A stretch of DNA of 5,663 nucleotides from a bacterium (GTDB taxonomy: Bacteria > UBP18 > UBA7526). The notes beneath the pieces are model-generated. The model saw nothing but the letters and a program-made list of their open reading frames with translations, was not told the origin of the DNA and searched no databases. The stretch is taken from positions 1 to 5,663 of the forward strand of contig JAUXAI010000068.1 of assembly GCA_030619985.1 (NCBI GenBank), given 5' to 3'. Positions 1 to 5,663 of this stretch are shown one piece after another (positions within the stretch are counted from its first letter, which is position 1; each line of letters starts with the position of its first letter). The translations under genes were made by a program, and so were the position numbers.

Positions 1-390
1 ATCTATTCTCAGAACAGGATGTATGATGAGGCAATAGAGGCTTACCAGAAGGCCATGGAACTTGATCCTGAGAGGGAGCGCTATAGCAAGAGCCTGGCTG
101 ATATCTATAAGAAACAGGGGAAGTATGGCGAAGCAATCAAGGAGTATAAGAAAGTTCTTGAAATAACCACAGAGAGCTGGCTTCTTGCCCGCACCTCTCT
201 TGACTTGGCAGATACCTATAAGATGGCCAAGAGGTATGATGAGGCCATCTCTGAGTATAAGAGGATTATTGAAACGGTCAAAGAGGATTGGGTTGTCAAC
301 CAGGCCCAGAGAAGGCTCATCGAACTCTGCCAGAAGTTGGGAAGACTTGAGGAGCTCGCTCAAGAATATGAGAAGAAACTAAAGGAGTAA
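1..390 (+). CDS. TPR-repeat protein, C-terminal part (5' end outside the window)
   Basis: The reading frame is open from the first base of the window, so the gene starts upstream; the first ATG at 19 is internal to a TPR helix and is not a credible start. The 129 visible codons hold about three tetratricopeptide repeats with the usual pattern of a small residue/Tyr in helix A and Ala-Ile-x-x-Tyr in helix B: YDEAIEAYQKAMELDP, then YGEAIKEYKKVLEI, then YDEAISEYKRIIE. The last segment is a charged helix ending in EKKLKE. TPR arrays are protein-protein interaction scaffolds; the partner cannot be read from sequence. The stop codon is three bases before the next TPR gene, so the two are almost certainly co-transcribed and may work together. 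No catalytic domain is visible in this part, but one could lie upstream. Confidence 0.85.
   Translation: MYSQNRMYDEAIEAYQKAMELDPERERYSKSLADIYKKQGKYGEAIKEYKKVLEITTESWLLARTSLDLADTYKMAKRYDEAISEYKRIIETVKEDWVVNQAQRRLIELCQKLGRLEELAQEYEKKLKE
381..387 (+). promoter_or_regulatory. Ribosome binding site deciding a GTG start
   Basis: AAAGGAG lies inside the last codons of the upstream TPR gene, six bases before the GTG at 394. It is the reason for choosing this GTG: no ATG lies between it and the signal-peptide segment that follows in the same frame. Confidence 0.75.
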
Positions 391-393
391 ACT

Positions 394-2723
<2,330 letters not shown>

Positions 2724-2739
2724 GGCATTAGAAGAGTAA

Positions 2740-3042
2740 ATGATGGAGAAAAAAGGTAAGTATCCTTTCAAAGTAGTCTTAATAGCCATTCTTTTATTAA
2801 TCTTCTTTCTCGCTTATCTCTTCCTCTCTGGATATCTCAACCTGAGGAAGGTGGGTCAGAGATTGGCGAGAATAGAGGAGGAGAATGAGAGGCTCGTTCA
2901 GGAGAATAAGAGGCTGGAGGAGGAGATAAAGGCCCTGGAAGGGGACCCCTTCTATATTGAGAAGATTGCACGGGAAGAACTAGGAATGGTAAAGAAGGGC
3001 GAGATCGTCTACGAGATCATCTCTTCTGAGGAAGAGAAGTAG
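2740..3042 (+). CDS. FtsB/DivIC-family septum-formation protein
   Basis: The 100-residue protein has the full FtsB/DivIC layout: a short basic cytoplasmic N-terminus, one membrane helix at about 10-30, a heptad coiled coil rich in Glu/Leu/Arg at about 33-67, and the conserved tail DPFYIEKIAREELGMVKKGE at 69-88. In the family this bitopic protein joins FtsL and FtsQ/DivIB in the divisome and helps activate septal peptidoglycan synthesis by FtsWI. Placement directly after eno matches the eno-ftsB order known from many bacteria, which supports the call. Two adjacent ATGs (2740 and 2743) could start it; the purine stretch GAAGAG at 2731-2736 is better spaced (six bases) for 2743. The gene ends three bases before a promoter for the tRNA genes. 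I use the family name because FtsB and DivIC cannot be told apart from this sequence alone. Confidence 0.9.
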   Translation: MMEKKGKYPFKVVLIAILLLIFFLAYLFLSGYLNLRKVGQRLARIEEENERLVQENKRLEEEIKALEGDPFYIEKIAREELGMVKKGEIVYEIISSEEEK

Positions 3043-3045
3043 AAT

Positions 3046-3074
3046 TTGACAAATTAACTAATCTATGGTATATT
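3046..3074 (+). promoter_or_regulatory. Sigma-70 promoter of the tRNA genes
   Basis: A perfect -35 box TTGACA (3046-3051), a 17-base spacer and a -10 box TATATT (3069-3074, one mismatch to TATAAT) preceded by TGG, an extended -10. This is the strongest promoter in the window. The expected start point, about seven bases after the -10, is near 3081-3084, essentially at the first base of the tRNA. Confidence 0.85.
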
Positions 3075-3083
3075 GTGTAATAA

Positions 3084-3160
3084 AGCGGGGTAGTGGAGTC
3101 AGGTACCACGCGAGGCTCATAACCTCGAGGTCCCCGGTTCAAATCCGGGCCCCGCAACCA
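3084..3160 (+). tRNA. Initiator tRNA-fMet (CAT)
   Basis: The cloverleaf is complete: acceptor 3084-3090 with 3150-3156, D stem GTGG/CCAC, anticodon stem CGAGG/CCTCG around loop CTCATAA (anticodon CAT at 3118-3120), a five-base variable loop, T stem CCCGG/CCGGG around TTCAAAT, discriminator A and encoded CCA. Initiator identity rests on the unpaired 1:72 position, which lets formylase act and blocks elongation, on the T loop TTCAAAT and on the 3' sequence CCCCGCAACCA shared with bacterial fMet tRNAs. Three features are unusual: the mismatch is A1-A72 rather than C1-A72; the 11-24 pair is T-A, where E. coli fMet has A-U; and the three G-C pairs below the anticodon are reduced to two, with A29-U41. 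It has its own promoter and probably heads a two-tRNA transcript. Confidence 0.9.
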
Positions 3161-3283
3161 AATTTTCCTCTGGAAAATTTGACATCGAGCCCTGAAAGGG
3201 CGAGATACCTTAAAAAATATTAAGGTTTCTTGTCCCAACAAAGTTGGAACTCGAAATCAAATTTTTGATTGCATCAAAAATTT
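3160..3283 (+). other. Inter-tRNA spacer built of five consecutive stem-loops
   Basis: The spacer has no ORF of note but folds almost end to end. (1) AAATTTTCC/GGAAAATTT, loop TCT, 3160-3180. (2) GCCCT/AGGGC, loop GAA, 3189-3201, extendable to 3184-3206 through a GA/AG tandem mismatch and ATC/GAT. (3) ACCTTAA/TTAAGGT, six-base loop, 3207-3226. (4) CCAAC/GTTGG, loop AAA, 3235-3247, extendable to 3232-3250 with one C-A mismatch. (5) AAATTTTTGAT/ATCAAAAATTT, loop TGC, 3259-3283, ending exactly one base before the second tRNA. All basic stems are perfect. The first hairpin uses the last A of the tRNA CCA. Possible roles are tRNA processing signals, partial terminators or a small structured RNA; sequence alone does not choose. 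Confidence 0.75.
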
Positions 3284-3360
3284 GGCGGTGTAGCTCAGTT
3301 GGTTAGAGCAGGGGAATCATAATCCCCGTGTCCGGGGTTCGAGTCCCTGCACCGCCACCA
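3284..3360 (+). tRNA. tRNA with CAT anticodon, probably elongator tRNA-Met
   Basis: The cloverleaf is complete: acceptor GGCGGTG/CACCGCC fully paired, D stem GCTC/GAGC with loop AGTTGGTTA, anticodon stem GGGGA/TCCCC with loop ATCATAA (CAT at 3318-3320), variable loop GTGTC, T arm CGGGG-TTCGAGT-CCCTG with one G-T pair, discriminator A and encoded CCA. A paired 1:72 and the elongator-type T loop exclude an initiator. The GGCGGTGTAGCTCAG start and GAATCATAATC anticodon arm look most like bacterial elongator Met tRNAs from memory. The alternative is tRNA-Ile2, whose CAT anticodon is converted to lysidine by TilS; that possibility matters because tilS is the next gene. Presence of a tRNA is certain, its amino acid less so. 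Confidence 0.93.
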
Positions 3361-3361
3361 T

Positions 3362-3385
3362 GCGACCTTTAAGGTCGCCTTTCTT
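3362..3385 (+). terminator. Short terminator-like hairpin after the tRNA pair
   Basis: GCGACCT/AGGTCGC forms a perfect seven-base stem with loop TTA (3362-3378), followed by CTTTCTT. It starts two bases after the CCA of the second tRNA. The T tract is interrupted, so termination may be partial, but position and shape fit the end of the tRNA transcript. Confidence 0.65.
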
Positions 3386-3418
3386 GTAGCATTCGATTTT
3401 AAAAGATTGGAGGAAAAG

Positions 3419-3493
3419 GGATTCAAACGGATGATAATGGATTCAAACGGATAAAATAATTAGAAGTAAGTCCATATACATCCGCTCAAATCC
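3419..3493 (+). repeat. Palindromic repeat with internal direct repeats upstream of tilS
   Basis: GGATTCAAACGGAT occurs twice (3419-3432 and 3439-3452, period 20). The segment 3419-3441 is complementary to 3471-3493 at 17 of 23 positions, so the element can fold with a loop of about 29 bases. It occupies most of the 180-base gap between the second tRNA and tilS. I see no convincing promoter in the gap, although a TAAAAT at 3452-3457 could serve as a -10 box without a matching -35. Confidence 0.65.
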
Positions 3494-3503
3494 GTATGCA
3501 TCT

Positions 3504-3544
3504 GCATCTTGCTGAACGAAGTAAAGCATATTTGTAGAAGATGC
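3504..3544 (+). promoter_or_regulatory. Possible hairpin sequestering the tilS start codon
   Basis: GCATCTT (3504-3510) is perfectly complementary to AAGATGC (3538-3544), which contains the tilS ATG. GCT (3511-3513) can add pairs with AGC (3525-3527). A second copy of GCATCT at 3498-3503 offers an alternative register. With no well-spaced Shine-Dalgarno, this fold would limit initiation. Chance pairing is possible. Confidence 0.35.
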
Positions 3545-4944
3545 TTAAAGAGAAAGTAAGAGAAACCATAAAGAAATTCGAGATGCTCTCTCCTGGTGAT
3601 AGAGTAGTAGTTGGGGTCTCAGGAGGTCCGGACTCCGTTGCTCTATTGCATATATTAAAGGAACTTGCCCTCCAACTTAAAGTTTCTTTATCCATCGCCC
3701 ACCTAAACCACAGATTCCGGGGCAAGGAATCGGACAGAGATGCGGAATATGTTCAAGAATTGGCTCTGGAACTGGGCCTGCCCGTTATTGTGGAATCCAG
3801 AGACGTCTCGGCTTTCATTAAGAAAGAAGGCCTCTCTCTAGAGGATGGGGCAAGGAGGGCGAGGTATGATTTTTTCGCCCGGGTAGTAAAAAGAGTAAAA
3901 GCAAATAAAGTTGCCCTGGGCCATAACGCGGATGATCAGGCAGAGACGGTTCTTATGAGGCTTCTGCGCGGTTCAGGAAGGGAGGGTCTGGGAGGCATTC
4001 CCCCAGTAAGGGAACTGAAGCCAGGATCTAAGGTTAAGATTATCCGACCGTTGATTGAGGCTACCAGAGAAGAAATTGAGAAGTATTTAAAAGAAAATAG
4101 AGTTAAGGCTCGTCTTGATGCCTCAAATATAGAACCCATCTATCTGCGCAATAGGATAAGGTTGAAACTCTTACCCCTGCTTACCAAGTATAACCCAAAT
4201 ATCAAATCTATATTAGTACGCACCGCTCAAATTCTTGGTGAAGAGGATCGCTATTTAGAGAGAATCGTTAGTCAACACCTTAAGCGAATAGTGAAGAAAG
4301 GGAAAGAGGGGATTACATTAGACATTATTAAACTCTCATCCCTTTCTCTCCCCATCCAGAGACGCATCCTGAGAGAGACCTTAGGATCAATAAAAGGTAA
4401 TAAACTCGACATCCAGCTTGCACATATAGATGATATTCTTGACCTATTGAAGGCAAGAGGGAGGGCCTCCTTAGACCTGCCAGGAAATATTCTAATTACT
4501 AAGGAGTATAGAAAACTATCCATTCACTTTAAGAGAGAAAAGAAAGCCTCCTCCTTCAACTATTCTTTAAAGGTGCCTGACATCACCAAGATTCCGGAGC
4601 TTGGCCTCTCCTTCCGGACTAAGATCCCGAAAACAAGACCGAGGGCCTTAAAAAAGGCTTTGAAGAAGAGGGCCTACTTCGATTATGGAAGAATCAAGGC
4701 CCCTCTCTCCTTGCGCAACAGGGAAGCGGGAGACCGCTTTCAACCCTTAGGTATGAGAGGGAGTAAGAAGTTAAAGGACTTCTTCATAGACGAGAAGATA
4801 CCACTTAAAGAAAGAGAAAGAATACCCTTACTGGTTAGTGGAAAGGAGATTATTTGGGTGGTTGGCCATCGCATATCAGATAAGGCGAAAGTCACTAATA
4901 AAACAGAGAAAGTATTGATGGTAGAAGTTAAGAGATCAATGTAA
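3541..4944 (+). CDS. tilS: tRNA(Ile)-lysidine synthetase
   Basis: TilS uses ATP and lysine to convert C34 of tRNA-Ile2 (CAU) to lysidine, so that it reads AUA and is charged with isoleucine. The 467-residue protein is full length for the two-C-terminal-domain form. Visible features: N-terminal PP-loop SGGPDS at 27-32, NHR at 56-58, HNADDQAET at 128-136 (ATP/tRNA-binding core), IRPLIEATREEIE at 168-180, RNRIR at 203-207, a helical substrate-binding middle, and the TilS C-terminal domain from about 398 (DRFQPLGMRGSKKLKDFF). An in-frame stop at 3535 fixes the start at 3541. The purines AGAAG directly abut the ATG, leaving no normal ribosome-binding-site spacing. It lies upstream of hpt, an order common in bacteria, and downstream of two CAT tRNAs, its potential substrate class. 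AUA codons do occur in the neighbouring genes, so its activity is needed. Confidence 0.97.
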   Translation: MLKEKVRETIKKFEMLSPGDRVVVGVSGGPDSVALLHILKELALQLKVSLSIAHLNHRFRGKESDRDAEYVQELALELGLPVIVESRDVSAFIKKEGLSLEDGARRARYDFFARVVKRVKANKVALGHNADDQAETVLMRLLRGSGREGLGGIPPVRELKPGSKVKIIRPLIEATREEIEKYLKENRVKARLDASNIEPIYLRNRIRLKLLPLLTKYNPNIKSILVRTAQILGEEDRYLERIVSQHLKRIVKKGKEGITLDIIKLSSLSLPIQRRILRETLGSIKGNKLDIQLAHIDDILDLLKARGRASLDLPGNILITKEYRKLSIHFKREKKASSFNYSLKVPDITKIPELGLSFRTKIPKTRPRALKKALKKRAYFDYGRIKAPLSLRNREAGDRFQPLGMRGSKKLKDFFIDEKIPLKERERIPLLVSGKEIIWVVGHRISDKAKVTNKTEKVLMVEVKRSM

Positions 4945-4948
4945 AATA

Positions 4949-5078
4949 GAAATCCGAAGCACGAAATCCGAAACAATACTAAATGTTCTAAATCCAAATG
5001 ATCAAAACAAAAACCTTTTAGTTTTGAGATTTGAATTTAGGATTTATTTAGGACTTCGATATTAAAATTTCGAATTTT
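4949..5078 (+). repeat. Long imperfect palindrome between tilS and hpt
   Basis: The left arm (4949-5008) begins with GAAATCCGAA twice (4949-4958, 4963-4972) and ends in ATCAAAAC. The right arm (5021-5078) begins GTTTTGAG and ends TTTCGAATTTT. The arms are complementary through most of their length, with scattered mismatches and one-base gaps, around a 12-base loop (5009-5020). It fills nearly the whole 154-base gap. The word set (AAATCCGAA, TTCGGATTT-like complements, AAATCCAAATG, CAAAAC) resembles an intergenic repeat I recall from genomes of uncultivated bacteria. It is too decayed and lacks the G+C-rich stem expected of a terminator. Confidence 0.75.
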
Positions 5079-5088
5079 AAAGCAATGT

Positions 5089-5094
5089 AGGAGG
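5089..5094 (+). promoter_or_regulatory. Strong ribosome binding site of hpt
   Basis: AGGAGG, a full Shine-Dalgarno core, lies four bases before the ATG at 5099. It contrasts with the missing site of tilS and implies hpt is translated efficiently on its own. Confidence 0.8.
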
Positions 5095-5098
5095 GATA

Positions 5099-5647
5099 AT
5101 GAAGCCCAAGATCATAAAGGATGTTCTGATATCTGAAAAAGCGATTCAGAGAAGGATCCATGAGATGGGAAGGAAGATATCTAAGGATTATAAGGGAAAA
5201 GAACTGGTCATCGTGGCCATTATGAGGGGAGCCATGCTCTTCTTAGCAGACTTGGTGCGCCATATCACAGTTCCGGCAGCAATAGATTTCATGTTTGTCA
5301 CCAGCTACAAAAAGACCTCTAAATCCTCCGGGGTGATAAGGATCATCAAGGACCTAAAAGAGAATATTGAAGATAAGCATGTCTTGATTGTTGAGGATAT
5401 TGTTGATACCGGTCTCACCTTCTCCTATCTTAAGAAGTACTTAAAGGCCCATAACCCAAAGAATATTAAAATCTGCACCCTTCTGGATAAGCCCTCGCGC
5501 CGCCTGGTAAAGGTAAAGCCAAACTATGTGGGCTTCACTATTCCCGATGAGTTTGTAGTAGGCTATGGATTAGATTATTTGGAATTATATAGAAACCTTT
5601 CCTATATCGCTACCCTAACAGATAAGGCAAAGGAAAAACTGAAATAG
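5099..5647 (+). CDS. hpt: Hypoxanthine phosphoribosyltransferase
   Basis: The enzyme joins hypoxanthine (and often guanine) to PRPP, giving IMP/GMP in cytosolic purine salvage. The 182-residue length is normal. Signature parts are present: the pyrophosphate loop IMRGA at 41-45, the flexible catalytic loop beginning SYKKTSKSSG at 69-78, the PRPP-binding motif VLIVEDIVDTG at 95-105 with the acidic pair E99-D100 and the catalytic acid D103, the purine-contacting lysine K131 in LLDKPSRR, and the VGYGLDY segment at 154-160. Nothing essential is missing. The gene order tilS-hpt is widespread and is often followed by ftsH, which would lie beyond the window. The long palindrome upstream separates it from tilS, so whether the two share a transcript is open. 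Confidence 0.97.
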   Translation: MKPKIIKDVLISEKAIQRRIHEMGRKISKDYKGKELVIVAIMRGAMLFLADLVRHITVPAAIDFMFVTSYKKTSKSSGVIRIIKDLKENIEDKHVLIVEDIVDTGLTFSYLKKYLKAHNPKNIKICTLLDKPSRRLVKVKPNYVGFTIPDEFVVGYGLDYLELYRNLSYIATLTDKAKEKLK

Positions 5648-5663
5648 TTGCTGGATTAAGCAA
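5648..5663 (+). other. Short inverted repeat at the window edge
   Basis: TTGCT and AGCAA are complementary around GGATTA directly after the hpt stop codon. It could be the start of a terminator or of a larger palindrome, but the window ends here. Confidence 0.3.

Noticed and set aside
3017-3241. Minus-strand ORF of 74 codons across the fMet tRNA and the hairpin spacer
   Set aside because: Its GPDLNRGPRGYEP stretch is the familiar spurious translation of the antisense strand of a tRNA gene; no ribosome binding site or family fit.
3160-3283. T-box or other known riboswitch in the inter-tRNA spacer
   Set aside because: No T-box sequence, no specifier loop and no aptamer core I recognise; the spacer leads into a tRNA, not a coding gene.
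3419-3452. Direct repeats as a possible CRISPR array
   Set aside because: Only two 14-base copies with a six-base gap, plus an inverted counterpart; no repeat-spacer pattern and no cas genes.
3384-3460. Promoter for tilS
   Set aside because: TAAAAT at 3452-3457 could be a -10 box, but no -35 box lies at a suitable distance, so it is not listed as a promoter.
5009-5080. Intrinsic terminator of tilS in the third palindrome
   Set aside because: The stem is AT-rich and mismatched, and no T-run follows the right arm.

Overview
The window is bacterial housekeeping DNA, read entirely on the + strand. It holds two TPR-protein genes (the first cut by the window edge), enolase, an FtsB/DivIC-type division protein, two tRNA genes that both carry the CAT anticodon, tRNA-Ile lysidine synthetase (tilS) and hypoxanthine phosphoribosyltransferase (hpt). 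The eno-ftsB and tilS-hpt pairs are gene orders known from many bacteria. Neither a mobile-element gene nor a CRISPR array is visible. The organism is probably an uncultivated bacterium: codon use favours AGA/AGG arginine and ATA isoleucine, the coding DNA has moderate G+C, and the gaps are AT-rich and full of imperfect palindromes. The palindrome between tilS and hpt resembles intergenic repeats I associate from memory with candidate phyla such as Omnitrophota and with some planctomycetes. That lineage guess is low confidence and rests on recall.

Layout. Positions 1-1335 encode two tightly packed TPR proteins. The second has a GTG start and a signal peptide, so it is probably exported. Its stop codon overlaps the eno start by one base, so these genes and eno form one translationally coupled operon. 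The eno stop codon lies inside the left arm of a ~90-bp imperfect palindrome. The ftsB-like gene follows. Three bases after its stop begins a near-consensus sigma-70 promoter that fires almost at the first base of an initiator tRNA-fMet gene. The tRNA is followed by a 123-bp spacer made almost entirely of five consecutive stem-loops, then a second CAT tRNA (most likely elongator Met, tRNA-Ile2 not excluded), then a short terminator-like hairpin. A 155-bp gap with a second palindromic repeat leads into tilS, whose start codon has little Shine-Dalgarno support and can pair with an upstream segment. A third ~130-bp palindrome separates tilS from hpt, which has a strong ribosome binding site.

How the parts relate. 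Enolase (glycolysis), hpt (purine salvage) and the division protein are core functions. TilS modifies the CAT anticodon of tRNA-Ile2 to lysidine and must ignore tRNA-Met, so having two CAT tRNAs just upstream is a suggestive but unproven link. The coding genes look ordinary. The unusual material is non-coding: the initiator tRNA departs from the standard bacterial pattern, it appears to have almost no 5' leader, the inter-tRNA spacer is a chain of hairpins, and three gene borders carry palindromes whose arms contain internal direct repeats. I saw no convincing new multi-gene system.
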